Shown piece by piece: positions 8,695 to 16,950 of a stretch of 23,033 nt of DNA. Numbering within the stretch: the first letter of the stretch is position 1; each line of letters starts with the position of its first letter. The notes under the pieces are model-generated. The model made no database searches, was not told where the DNA came from, and worked only from the letters and a program-made list of their open reading frames with translations. Source of the stretch: Nitrospirota bacterium (lineage in GTDB: Bacteria; Nitrospirota; Nitrospiria; Nitrospirales; UBA8639); the NCBI GenBank assembly GCA_029865515.1, contig JAOUGQ010000012.1:1-23033 (forward strand), given 5' to 3'. A program made the position numbers and the translations under genes.

Positions 8695-10385
8695 GGTTCA
8701 GATTTTCTTATCTCGAATTCAAACCCGGAAGTGGGCATATTGATTTGCCAGGCTTCGAGCACTTCCGGGTGAAATTCTCCAATATATCCCACTGCATGGC
8801 CATGACAACGGATTTGTCCTACGCGCCCCTCTAAAAACGAGGGGTGAGTGACGGCCTCCAGTTCGTATGGCCACGCCATGTAATACATCAATAAATCCAG
8901 ATAGCTATGAATCTCTGAGAAATTGGCTCCTGGATTGGCGCTGATGGCGGCGATGGATAGTGTGGTGCGAGACCCCAAATCTGCCTCCAAATCCAATTGA
9001 GCAATTTCTCCCACCTCAAATAATAAATGGGGATAAAAGGCACGAGGCGATAAGGCTTCCACCCGAAGAAGGCAGGGCAGAATGGAAGGCCTCAGACAGG
9101 CATAGGTCTGAGACATCACGTTGTCCACTTCAACGAGCCGCGCATGCTCGGTATCAGCAATCCGCATTCGCTCTACCAATTCCTGATGGGAAGCCATAAT
9201 GTTAGAAAAAATTTCCTGAAACCCAAATCCAACGAGAAGATCGCGAATACGATCGCTGGTCTGTTCTTCTTTGGAGAGACTTCCAACGGTGAAGGACTGG
9301 GGCATGATGGGAGAAAAAGAATCATAACCTCGAGTGATGGCGACATCCTCCGCCACATCCATTACATGCATTAAATCGTTTCGGAAGGGGGGCAATTTGA
9401 CCGACACGGATTGCCGGGTCGTTTTCACCTGGTAGCCGTAAGCGGTCAATGCCTCTTGAATGGACTCCGAGCCGAGGGACATGCCCAGGGCCTTCTCAAT
9501 AGCATCCAGGGAAATGTGCTGGGAGTGATTCATGTCCAGCGGAGTTTTGACCGTGGTGCCGAATTCTGTTTCGTAGGGATACGCAATATCCACAGATTCG
9601 ATGGCGGCCCCACGATCAGCTAAATTGCTGGCAAAAATGTTTAAGGCTAACACCACCATACTCAAATCGGTTCCGGTGACTTCCACGAGTAAATCGGTGT
9701 CTCCCAATTGCACTTCACCAAGTTCCCGGCTATTGATAATCGGCGGAAAGGACAACACTTGCCCGTCAGAATCCCAAAGCAGCGGTAGTCGTTCGCATCC
9801 CGCCAGAATGGATCCATATTCCAGACCTTTGGGATGGACTGTGAGGATTTCCTGGGGGGTCATTTTTTCCTCAAATCCCAATGGAGTAAATCGAATCTCG
9901 TCCGGTTTCACGAGGCCATACGTGACAGGAAATACGATGGAGGAGAAGCGATAGAGGCCAATGGAAACCGTTTCACGTTTTCGCCCAAAGGCGTCAGCTA
10001 ACTTTTCTTGAGTTTGAATACATTGGTCGAGCCCCTCCTGCGTCATCGCATACCCCAAGGAGACGCAAGCCGCCACATAAGGACGAACGGCTTCCATGCC
10101 CTGGACCACTTGAATCCGTCGTTTCGCTGGGCCTTTATGGGAAAAGAAGGGGTAAGGGGTCATCCCTTTATTCAGCACGGATCCAATTTGTCGGGCAATC
10201 CCTTCCACACACCATAGATCAGGCCGGTTGGTATCTTGAAGTTCCACGCGCACTTCACCAGTGTCACGTGAGACGTCTTTCACCTCCCCTTTCACATACG
10301 GCATCCATTGCTCAATGTCGGACATGGAGGCGCGACGCCCGACAAGGTGTGAAAAATCTTCTTGGAAAATGGAAATCGTGGGCAT
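8691..10385 (-). CDS. pheT: Phenylalanyl-tRNA synthetase beta subunit, archaeal/eukaryotic type
   Basis: This is the beta subunit of the (alpha-beta)2 enzyme that charges tRNA-Phe and edits Tyr-tRNA-Phe. At 564 residues it is far shorter than bacterial PheT (about 800). It starts MPTISIFQEDFSHLVG, resembling the archaeal N-terminus (MPTV-x-V-x-xxDL). A B3/B4 editing domain follows (about 90-250), then a B5 domain with PPFRNDLMHVMDVAEDVAI near residue 340, then the catalytic-like core. The bacterial N-terminal EMAP/OB tRNA-binding domain and the C-terminal ferredoxin-fold anticodon-binding domain are both absent. The ATG at 10385 lies 9 nt after pheS without a visible Shine-Dalgarno site, suggesting coupling. 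It is the last gene of the larC operon. Confidence 0.93.
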   Translation of the reverse strand: MPTISIFQEDFSHLVGRRASMSDIEQWMPYVKGEVKDVSRDTGEVRVELQDTNRPDLWCVEGIARQIGSVLNKGMTPYPFFSHKGPAKRRIQVVQGMEAVRPYVAACVSLGYAMTQEGLDQCIQTQEKLADAFGRKRETVSIGLYRFSSIVFPVTYGLVKPDEIRFTPLGFEEKMTPQEILTVHPKGLEYGSILAGCERLPLLWDSDGQVLSFPPIINSRELGEVQLGDTDLLVEVTGTDLSMVVLALNIFASNLADRGAAIESVDIAYPYETEFGTTVKTPLDMNHSQHISLDAIEKALGMSLGSESIQEALTAYGYQVKTTRQSVSVKLPPFRNDLMHVMDVAEDVAITRGYDSFSPIMPQSFTVGSLSKEEQTSDRIRDLLVGFGFQEIFSNIMASHQELVERMRIADTEHARLVEVDNVMSQTYACLRPSILPCLLRVEALSPRAFYPHLLFEVGEIAQLDLEADLGSRTTLSIAAISANPGANFSEIHSYLDLLMYYMAWPYELEAVTHPSFLEGRVGQIRCHGHAVGYIGEFHPEVLEAWQINMPTSGFEFEIRKSEP

Positions 10386-10394
10386 CGTGAATTG

Positions 10395-11951
10395 TTAGAA
10401 TTGACGGCGCATATTGCGGACCGCTTCCAAATCTGAGGTGAATAAATCGCGAATATCCTGAATGCCAAGGGCCACCATAGCCATTCGATCCAACCCGAGT
10501 CCCCACGCGATCACCGGAACTGTCACGCCTAAAGGAATCGTCACTTCAGACCGGAACAATCCCGCTCCCCCCAGTTCCATCCAACCAAGTTTCGGATGAC
10601 GGACATGCAACTCCACCGAGGGTTCGGTAAACGGAAAATAGGCCGGAAAAAAACGAATTTCCTTGGCTTGAGCCATTTCCGTGGCGAATAATTTCAGAAG
10701 ACCCAGGAGTGTTCGGAAGTTGATATCAGAACCAAGCACAATTCCTTCTACCTGAAAAAAGTCGGTGGCGTGCGTGGCATCCACATTGTCATAGCGAAAA
10801 CACCGGGCAATGGAAAAAAATTTGCCCGGAATAGGGGGATTTTGGGCTAAGGTTCGGGCGGACACAGCGGTGCCTTGGCTGCGGAGCACCAAGCGTTTCG
10901 CCCGCTCGCAGTCATACTGGTACTTCCATCCTTTCGATCCGCTGGTTCCGCCATCTCGGTGGACTTGGGCCACTTGGCTGAGAAATGGTTCGGGAATCGC
11001 CTTGGCCTTTTTAGGATTCTTCACGAAGTACACATCATGGATGGCCCGGGCGGGATGGAATTGAGGCATAAAGAGCGCATCCATATCCCAAAATTCCGTC
11101 TCAATGAGTTCGCCTCGCATTTCCTGAAAACCCATACTTGTGAGTTTGTACTTCACGGTATCGAGAAATTCCCTGTAGGAATGGCGTCGGCCGACAGCCA
11201 GACGAGGGGGCCGGAGATTGATGGAGTATTTGCGAAAGGAAAAGTTCCGCCAGGATCCGTCTTTTAACAGCTCCGGGGTCACCTGAGAAATTTCTTGAGC
11301 AGCCCCTTCCCGTAAATGAGGAAGAAGTTTTTGCCCCTCATCTGTGAGCAAATATGCCCGCTCGGTATGGTCGTCGATGCGAAAGGGTTCTTGTGTATTG
11401 CCGCGTTTGACGGCGTATTGTCGAAGTAACGCCTGGTGATCGGGAGGAAACGAATCCAGGGGACGTGAGCCTTTATGAACCTGATTGAGCAGTGATCGCA
11501 AGGCTTCAACCGTTGCACTGATCTGGCCGGTGGCTTCCAGCGTTCCTCCGGCTCCTAATTGGAGGACTCCTTCTTTTTTCAGGATACCGATCGCGCGGCT
11601 CAGCTCAGCGGGCTGAAATTGCCCCGTGCCTTGAAGGTCTTTCACTGTGAGCGAGGTTCCCTCTTGCGCGGAACTTCTGACGGTTTGCAGAATCCACTCA
11701 GGTGGAGAGGCCGCCTGTTGGAACTGTGTGCCGATGGCCGTGAGGGAAACATACGTCGTGGTGGTTTCGGAGGCCAGGCTTACCAATTGTTTTGTGAGGA
11801 GCCATCCGACAGCCATACTGACCTGGGAAGCTGCCAGGTCCGTGTGTTGGACAAGTTGAAGATCTGTGAGCGGCTTCGGGTCTTTCCCAAGCGCTCGCAA
11901 GACCTGGATTTCGAGTGGATGGAGGCTGTCGGTATTGCTGGGGGAATTCAT
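10395..11951 (-). CDS. pheS: Phenylalanyl-tRNA synthetase alpha subunit, archaeal/eukaryotic type
   Basis: This is the catalytic subunit that forms Phe-AMP and acylates tRNA-Phe. At 518 residues it is much longer than bacterial PheS (about 330-350). Residues 1-220 form winged-helix-like modules (LHPLEIQVLRALG, SMAVGWLLTKQLVSL, AIGILKKEGVLQLG) in place of the bacterial coiled coil. The core shows HPARAIHDVYFV (299-310), the archaeal-type insertion GSKGWKYQYDCERAKRLVLR (338-357), motif 2 FFSIARCFRYDNVDATHATDF (within 378-398), YFPFTEPSVE (438-447), GWMELGGAGLFRSEV and motif 3 WGLGLDRMAM (483-492). The ATG at 11951 is 8 nt after rpe. The long N-terminus and insertion are the archaeal/eukaryotic layout, known in bacteria chiefly from spirochaetes. 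Confidence 0.93.
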   Translation of the reverse strand: MNSPSNTDSLHPLEIQVLRALGKDPKPLTDLQLVQHTDLAASQVSMAVGWLLTKQLVSLASETTTTYVSLTAIGTQFQQAASPPEWILQTVRSSAQEGTSLTVKDLQGTGQFQPAELSRAIGILKKEGVLQLGAGGTLEATGQISATVEALRSLLNQVHKGSRPLDSFPPDHQALLRQYAVKRGNTQEPFRIDDHTERAYLLTDEGQKLLPHLREGAAQEISQVTPELLKDGSWRNFSFRKYSINLRPPRLAVGRRHSYREFLDTVKYKLTSMGFQEMRGELIETEFWDMDALFMPQFHPARAIHDVYFVKNPKKAKAIPEPFLSQVAQVHRDGGTSGSKGWKYQYDCERAKRLVLRSQGTAVSARTLAQNPPIPGKFFSIARCFRYDNVDATHATDFFQVEGIVLGSDINFRTLLGLLKLFATEMAQAKEIRFFPAYFPFTEPSVELHVRHPKLGWMELGGAGLFRSEVTIPLGVTVPVIAWGLGLDRMAMVALGIQDIRDLFTSDLEAVRNMRRQF

Positions 11952-11959
11952 GGGCCCGA

Positions 11960-12634
11960 TTAAACGACGATCGTCTGACTCGCGTTTCGCATCTGCCGAA
12001 TGGTTTCAGGAATATTGGCACTGCCGAAAATGGCGGAACCGGCAACCAGGACATTCGCGCCGGCCTTAAACACGGAGGCCACATTGTTCAGGTTGACTCC
12101 CCCGTCGACTTCTAAAAGGGCCGGACTGCCGCAATTGTTCATCATGTTCCGGATCCGGCGGATCTTGTCCAGGCTGGAAGATATAAACTGTTGCCCTCCG
12201 AAGCCGGGATTGACGGACATCACCAGGACCAAATCAACGTCACCGAGGATTTCCTCAAGGGTTGTGGCGGACGTCGCGGGGTTTAAGGTCACGCCGGCCT
12301 TAATGTTTCGCTCCTTAATGGATTGGATCGTTCGGTGTAAATGTGGACAGGCTTCGACATGGACCGTCAAAATATCGGCTCCGGCCTCGACGAATTCAGG
12401 AATAAAGGCATCAGGGTTGGTCATCATCAGGTGGACATCCAACGGCAATGAAGTCACCTTGCGGAGCGATTCAACCATTGAAGGGCCGACGGTCAAATTG
12501 GGGACGAAATGCCCATCCATCACATCGACATGAATCCAATCCGCGCCGGCCGCTTCCACCATTTGGACGGCTTCAGCTAAGCGGCCAAAGTCAGCAGAGA
12601 GAATCGAAGGGGCGATTAAGGGTGTGGTTGGCAT
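11960..12634 (-). CDS. rpe: Ribulose-phosphate 3-epimerase
   Basis: This enzyme interconverts ribulose 5-phosphate and xylulose 5-phosphate in the pentose phosphate or Calvin-type pathways. The 224-residue TIM barrel shows IAPSILSADFGRL, HVDVMDGHFVPNLTVGP (metal His and catalytic Asp), MSVNPGFGGQQFI and VDGGVN. I placed the start at the ATG at 12634, which gives the usual N-terminus and lies 5 nt after rsmB; a GTG at 12661 would overlap rsmB. It is the fourth gene of the operon. Confidence 0.95.
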   Translation of the reverse strand: MPTTPLIAPSILSADFGRLAEAVQMVEAAGADWIHVDVMDGHFVPNLTVGPSMVESLRKVTSLPLDVHLMMTNPDAFIPEFVEAGADILTVHVEACPHLHRTIQSIKERNIKAGVTLNPATSATTLEEILGDVDLVLVMSVNPGFGGQQFISSSLDKIRRIRNMMNNCGSPALLEVDGGVNLNNVASVFKAGANVLVAGSAIFGSANIPETIRQMRNASQTIVV

Positions 12635-12639
12635 CGTCT

Positions 12640-14085
12640 TCAAGTTTTTTTCAACCGGCACGCAAAGAACCCGTCCATGTTAAACGCCTGAAAAGCCGTA
12701 CACAAATGCCCATGGTCAGTGATGAGCGATTGCCCGGTGGCGGGCACCCACGGTGTGACGGGTTCCTGATGAAATTCAGGATGTTGCTGACAAAAACCGG
12801 AGAGGATCTCCGTGGTCTCCTCCGGTTCGATCGAGCAGGCACTATAGACCAAGATTCCCCCTGGTCTCAAGAGGTCACAGATCTGATCGAGGATCTGCCG
12901 TTGAAAGGCCCGGGCTTGTTGAATGGTCGACAGCCCTTTCAATAATTTTCCTTCCGGGTGCCGGCGAAGGATACCGAGGGCTGAACAAGGGGCATCCACC
13001 AGAATGCGGTCAAACGGTTGGGCCGGCAGGGCTGGAAGAGCAGGATGGGCTGTTGAAGATCTGTTTCCCTGTCCGGCGCCGGAATTTTCGGAAAGGTCAT
13101 ACTGAAATGGTTGCACAATTGAGATCCCCAACCGTGCACAATTAGAGACGAGCCGGTCCAAACGTCCTCGATGACGATCAAGCGCCACGATGGTCCCCTG
13201 GTTTTTCATTAATTGAGCGAGATGGGTGGTTTTCCCTCCCGGAGCGGCACAGGCATCGAGAACCCGTTCGCCTGGCTGGGGGTCTAGGAGAAGGGGAATC
13301 AGTTGGGCGGCTTCATCTTCCACGTAACACCAACCATCCTTCAATGCGGCGAGCTCTCCCGGATTCCCACATTTGTCCAAGGTCAGGCCGACGGGGCTCA
13401 CGACCGTTTCCTGCCCGACTATCCCTTCAGATTGGAAACGGGCAAGCAGGGCAGAACGGGAGCACTGCAGTGAATTGGTTCGAACGGTTAACGGTGGAAT
13501 ACCGAGGGACTGTTGGCAAAGGTGTTCAGCATGTGTGAATCCGAAAAATTGCAGCCATCGCGCAACTAACCAGGGTGGGCATGCATATCGAATGGAAAGG
13601 GCCGTAGTGGGATCGACGGCTGGATCGGGCATGGGAGGAACAGGTTGCCGAAGCAGATTGCGTAACACGGCGTTCACGAAACCGGACCAATTGTGGCCGG
13701 GTTGTTTCCGAATAAGCTGAACTGCTTCATTCACCGCGGCGGATGCCGGGATCCGATCGAGATAGAGCAACTGGTACGCCGCGACCCGAAGCGTGGTCGC
13801 AACCGTTAGTGGGAGACGGACCATGGGCTTGCGGGAGACCTGATCTAGCCGCCAATCCAGGGTGAGGTAATGCCGCAACACCCCATAGACTAATTCAAAT
13901 GCCAGGTTCCGGTCACGGTCAGAGACAACAAGGTCTTTGGTGATGTGATCGAAGACGTCATCGCTGAAAGTTCTGGTGCGTTCAATTGCCTGTAATGTGG
14001 CGGCAGCGATTTTCCTGGCACTCCAGGAACGACCAGTCGAAGAAGCCGATGGTTTCACGGGGTATGCAGGCTTTGGCTTTGCCAT
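12640..14085 (-). CDS. rsmB: 16S rRNA (cytosine-967-C5) methyltransferase RsmB
   Basis: RsmB methylates C967 of 16S rRNA using SAM. The 481-residue product has an N-terminal NusB-like helical domain (about 25-145). The Rossmann methyltransferase domain carries motif I DACAAPGGKT near 277-286, motif IV DAPCSALG with Cys367, and motif VI YSACSIEPEE with catalytic Cys417. The usual Thr before the motif VI Cys is Ala here. A Gly/Ser/Ala/Pro-rich insertion lies near 333-356. ATG 14085 is chosen over GTG 14091 because AAGG sits about 9 nt upstream. It follows pdxA by 15 nt. Confidence 0.93.
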   Translation of the reverse strand: MAKPKPAYPVKPSASSTGRSWSARKIAAATLQAIERTRTFSDDVFDHITKDLVVSDRDRNLAFELVYGVLRHYLTLDWRLDQVSRKPMVRLPLTVATTLRVAAYQLLYLDRIPASAAVNEAVQLIRKQPGHNWSGFVNAVLRNLLRQPVPPMPDPAVDPTTALSIRYACPPWLVARWLQFFGFTHAEHLCQQSLGIPPLTVRTNSLQCSRSALLARFQSEGIVGQETVVSPVGLTLDKCGNPGELAALKDGWCYVEDEAAQLIPLLLDPQPGERVLDACAAPGGKTTHLAQLMKNQGTIVALDRHRGRLDRLVSNCARLGISIVQPFQYDLSENSGAGQGNRSSTAHPALPALPAQPFDRILVDAPCSALGILRRHPEGKLLKGLSTIQQARAFQRQILDQICDLLRPGGILVYSACSIEPEETTEILSGFCQQHPEFHQEPVTPWVPATGQSLITDHGHLCTAFQAFNMDGFFACRLKKT

Positions 14086-14100
14086 GTTCACGCCTTGCGA

Positions 14101-15126
14101 CTACGTCGTGTGTGTGGCCAACTGAGCAGCCATCTCAATGGCCTCAACGAGGCTGGTGGGGTCGGCCGTGCCCTGCCCGGCAATGTCATAGGCCGTGCCA
14201 TGATCAACGGAGGTGCGAATGATCGGCAAGCCCACCGTGATGTTTACGCAATGTCCGAAGGCCACGGTTTTGAGTGGAATCAGACCCTGGTCATGATACA
14301 GGGCGACAATGCCGTCAAATGACCCTCGTACCGCCTTGCCAAACAAGGTATCGGCGGGATGAGGACCCGTGCAGGTCATGCCCTGTTTGTGCGCTTGCTG
14401 AATAGCGGGTCGAATAAGGCGGGCTTCCTCGTCGCCGAACAGGCCGTTCTCGCCGGCATGGGGGTTGAGGCCAGCCACGCCAATACGCGGTTTCTGAATA
14501 TGGAAAAATCGGGTGAGCCCCTCATGGGCCAACCGAATGGCCCTGAGGATTGTGGTGGGCGTCAACACGTTCGGGACTTCACGAAGAGCCAGATGTGTGG
14601 TCGCAAATAGAATTTTCAAGGGGCCGCCCACAATCATCATGCCTGACTCTTTGGCGTTCGTCAGGTCCGCCAGCATTTCGGTATGGCCCGGATACGTGTG
14701 TCCCGCTAAATGAATCGCATGTTTATTAATGGGCGCCGTGACGATGCCCTGCACACAACCCGCCTGGGCCAATCGGACGGCGGTTTGGATGCACGTGACC
14801 GCCATATTCCCGGACCGGGCCGTGACTCGTCCAACTCTGATCGGTCGGATCGATCCGGAAAAGGGATCCAACACCGGGAGCGAGCCCCGGCGGAATATTC
14901 GAGGATTGGAGGATGATTCGTGACCGCCCACTGGCACAAGAGCAAGGGAGGCCCCCAAGCCCTGCGCGGTGAATTCCAGGATGGTCCGGCTGCCGATGAC
15001 CAGGGGCCGACAGACTCGCCAGACTTTCGGCAATTGGAGGGCCTTCACAATAATTTCGGGACCGATTCCAGCTGGGTCGCCCATGGTTATCGCCAGAAGC
15101 GGTTTAGTCTGTTGAGTGGAAGACAT
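14101..15126 (-). CDS. pdxA: 4-hydroxythreonine-4-phosphate dehydrogenase
   Basis: PdxA oxidises 4-phosphohydroxy-L-threonine, which after decarboxylation feeds PdxJ in the DXP-dependent pyridoxal phosphate route. The 341-residue product starts at the ATG at 15126 with LLAITMGDPAGIGPEI. The three metal-binding histidines are in YPGHTEML (His148), GLNPHAGENGLFGDEE (His223) and ALYHDQGLIPLK (His278). A longer frame from 15198 would overlap larC by 65 nt and adds nothing family-like. It starts 7 nt after the larC stop. PdxA paralogues with other substrates exist (PdxA2), so the pathway assignment is likely rather than certain. Confidence 0.92.
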   Translation of the reverse strand: MSSTQQTKPLLAITMGDPAGIGPEIIVKALQLPKVWRVCRPLVIGSRTILEFTAQGLGASLALVPVGGHESSSNPRIFRRGSLPVLDPFSGSIRPIRVGRVTARSGNMAVTCIQTAVRLAQAGCVQGIVTAPINKHAIHLAGHTYPGHTEMLADLTNAKESGMMIVGGPLKILFATTHLALREVPNVLTPTTILRAIRLAHEGLTRFFHIQKPRIGVAGLNPHAGENGLFGDEEARLIRPAIQQAHKQGMTCTGPHPADTLFGKAVRGSFDGIVALYHDQGLIPLKTVAFGHCVNITVGLPIIRTSVDHGTAYDIAGQGTADPTSLVEAIEMAAQLATHTT

Positions 15127-15133
15127 ACTTGGG

Positions 15134-16363
15134 TTACCGACCCTTTGGTGATTTAGCCGAAGATCTCCTGTGCGGGGATGAGTGTTTGGCGCTAGCATAC
15201 GTCCGGCGGGCGAGGTCGATTATCGCTAGAACAGGCTGCTTGGTCCGTTCAGCCAAAATGACACAATCCCGGTACTCGGGAGTGACTTTTAAACGGCCCT
15301 GTCCAAGGTCGGCAATTTTCATCCGGACCGAACCACCCAACAATCGAATAGTTTGGAAAGAGCGAGGCAGAATAGCCCGCTCCATTTCCTGAATCCGTAC
15401 TCCCAGCGTCGAGGTCTCAGTAAACAACACCGCCTGCAGGGGGTGAAGATCCTGAGAGAAGGCGATGACCGTCACAATCGTACCGGGCCGACTGCGTTTC
15501 ATGATAGTCGGTGTCAAAGTCACATCCAGAGCCCCAGCCTGAAACAGGCGCTCCATAATGACGTCATACAATTGCGGATTCATATCGTCAATATTCGTCT
15601 CAAGCTGAATGATGCGTTCCGTTTCAGTAGCGGCTTCTGAATCGGGTGTGCCCACAAACAGACGAAGCACATTCGGCCAGCCATGGGGATCGGCCGTGCC
15701 AGCGCCATAGCCAATCGTTTGTGGTGTTAAGGGTGGGAGCGGTTTACAATCTTGCGAGAGGGTATTGATGAGGGCCATGCCAGTTGGTGTGGTGAATTCG
15801 ATGGCCGGCCCATTGGAAAAAACTGGAATGCCTTGAGTCATGTGTGCCACCGCTGGACCCGGCACCGGAAGAAGGCCATGGGCAGTTGAAATAGTACCGG
15901 CTCCTAGATTAATGGGAGAAAATGACACGGTGGCGACCTTCAGATGGGCGAATCCCAGGAGGGTCCCGACAATATCCACCATCGAATCGATCACGCCCAC
16001 CTCATGAAAATGCACCTTATTCGGAGTTTGTCCATGGACCGCCCCTTCGGCATCAGCCAGAAGCTGGAAGGTATGGAGTGCTTGCGTGCGAATGGCTTCG
16101 GGCAGGCGACTAATTCCTAACGTCTTTCGGATAGCGGAGAGGGACAAGGGCTTGGTGAACCCTCTGTGAATGTCCACATCTACTTTCGTGGCCCGGATGC
16201 TGTTGCGGATCACTTGTTGTTCACGAAGCCGGTAGCCCTTGATGCCTAGCCCTTTCAAGCCTTTTTCAAGAGCAGACAACGGTACTCCGGCATCCACCAA
16301 GGCGCCAAGAAACATGTCGCCGCTTACACCCGAAAACGCATCGATATGAAGATGTCTGGTCAT
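15134..16363 (-). CDS. larC: Nickel-pincer cofactor nickel insertase LarC
   Basis: LarC is the CTP-dependent cyclometallase that inserts Ni into pyridinium-3,5-bisthiocarboxylic acid mononucleotide, giving the cofactor of lactate racemase and related LarA-like enzymes. The 409-residue product has the family start (HIDAFSGVSGDMFLGALVDAG, within residues 6-26), KVHFHEVGVIDS (116-127) and ETNIDDMNPQ (255-264). It is one uninterrupted ORF, unlike Lactiplantibacillus larC, where two ORFs are joined by programmed frameshifting. The His-rich tract often present around residues 60-80 is absent (only His66). The ATG at 16363 lacks a Shine-Dalgarno site. It is the first gene of the six-gene operon. larB lies 1.75 kb away beyond two plus-strand genes. 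Confidence 0.92.
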   Translation of the reverse strand: MTRHLHIDAFSGVSGDMFLGALVDAGVPLSALEKGLKGLGIKGYRLREQQVIRNSIRATKVDVDIHRGFTKPLSLSAIRKTLGISRLPEAIRTQALHTFQLLADAEGAVHGQTPNKVHFHEVGVIDSMVDIVGTLLGFAHLKVATVSFSPINLGAGTISTAHGLLPVPGPAVAHMTQGIPVFSNGPAIEFTTPTGMALINTLSQDCKPLPPLTPQTIGYGAGTADPHGWPNVLRLFVGTPDSEAATETERIIQLETNIDDMNPQLYDVIMERLFQAGALDVTLTPTIMKRSRPGTIVTVIAFSQDLHPLQAVLFTETSTLGVRIQEMERAILPRSFQTIRLLGGSVRMKIADLGQGRLKVTPEYRDCVILAERTKQPVLAIIDLARRTYASAKHSSPHRRSSAKSPKGR

Positions 16364-16398
16364 GGGAAAATCATCTTATTGATTCAGCTGAAGGTTGG

Positions 16399-16407
16399 AT
16401 CATACCA
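16399..16407 (-). promoter_or_regulatory. Possible extended -10 promoter of the larC operon
   Basis: On the minus strand TGGTATGAT fits an extended -10 element (TGnTATnAT), about 36 nt before the larC ATG. No convincing -35 box is present. It is the best promoter candidate for the larC-pdxA-rsmB-rpe-pheS-pheT operon. Confidence 0.35.
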
Positions 16408-16605
16408 AATGCACTATTGGCAAAATAGACAGGACAGAGAAAGAACATTGTGAAGAAGATTATGTTACCGGAGAAAAATTAACTCACAGCAACAATTCGT
16501 GAATATGGAAATCAATTTCGAAAAATTCCCCTACTCCTTCGCCTATTCACTATTGCGTGCTTTTTTATTGGGGTTCAATCTCCGTTACAAGCAATAGTTC
16601 CTGGG

Positions 16606-16950
16606 ATGGGGTTAAAGATACATGGAACATATCTAAGTTGGTCTGAACTGTGGCAAACAGGGAATGCTTTTGCTTTATTAGCCACGAGCCCTATACATCT
16701 TGCTGTTCCGTATGGTGTCTGGCAACGGAAAAAGTGGGTACGTCCTCTACTGGTGTGGCTTCCGTTATTTCAAATACTACCTTTTGAAATGGTGGCGTTT
16801 CTTTTTGGGGGACCCGGCTTCCTATCATTTTATTACCAAAATTTCGCAATGATGGGCATTTTTCTTACTATAGCTATTTGTGTGGTAGCTCTGTATCTCT
16901 ATCGAAATCAGTCTGTGTGCTCCTATTTTGAAGAAATGACAGAAAAATAG
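16606..16950 (+). CDS. Small multi-pass membrane protein of unknown function
   Basis: I do not recognise this protein. From the ATG at 16606 it has 114 residues with about three hydrophobic segments (near residues 43-57, 62-78 and 80-98), so it should be an inner-membrane protein. The same frame is open upstream to a TAA at 16480-16482, and that stretch encodes another membrane-like segment (KIPLLLRLFTIACFFIG). An in-frame ATG at 16462 lies beyond that TAA. Either a rare start is used near 16495 or the gene has lost its N-terminus. No Shine-Dalgarno site precedes 16606. The region is visibly AT-richer than its neighbours and sits between larC and larB, suggesting insertion. Confidence 0.45.
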   Translation: MGLKIHGTYLSWSELWQTGNAFALLATSPIHLAVPYGVWQRKKWVRPLLVWLPLFQILPFEMVAFLFGGPGFLSFYYQNFAMMGIFLTIAICVVALYLYRNQSVCSYFEEMTEK

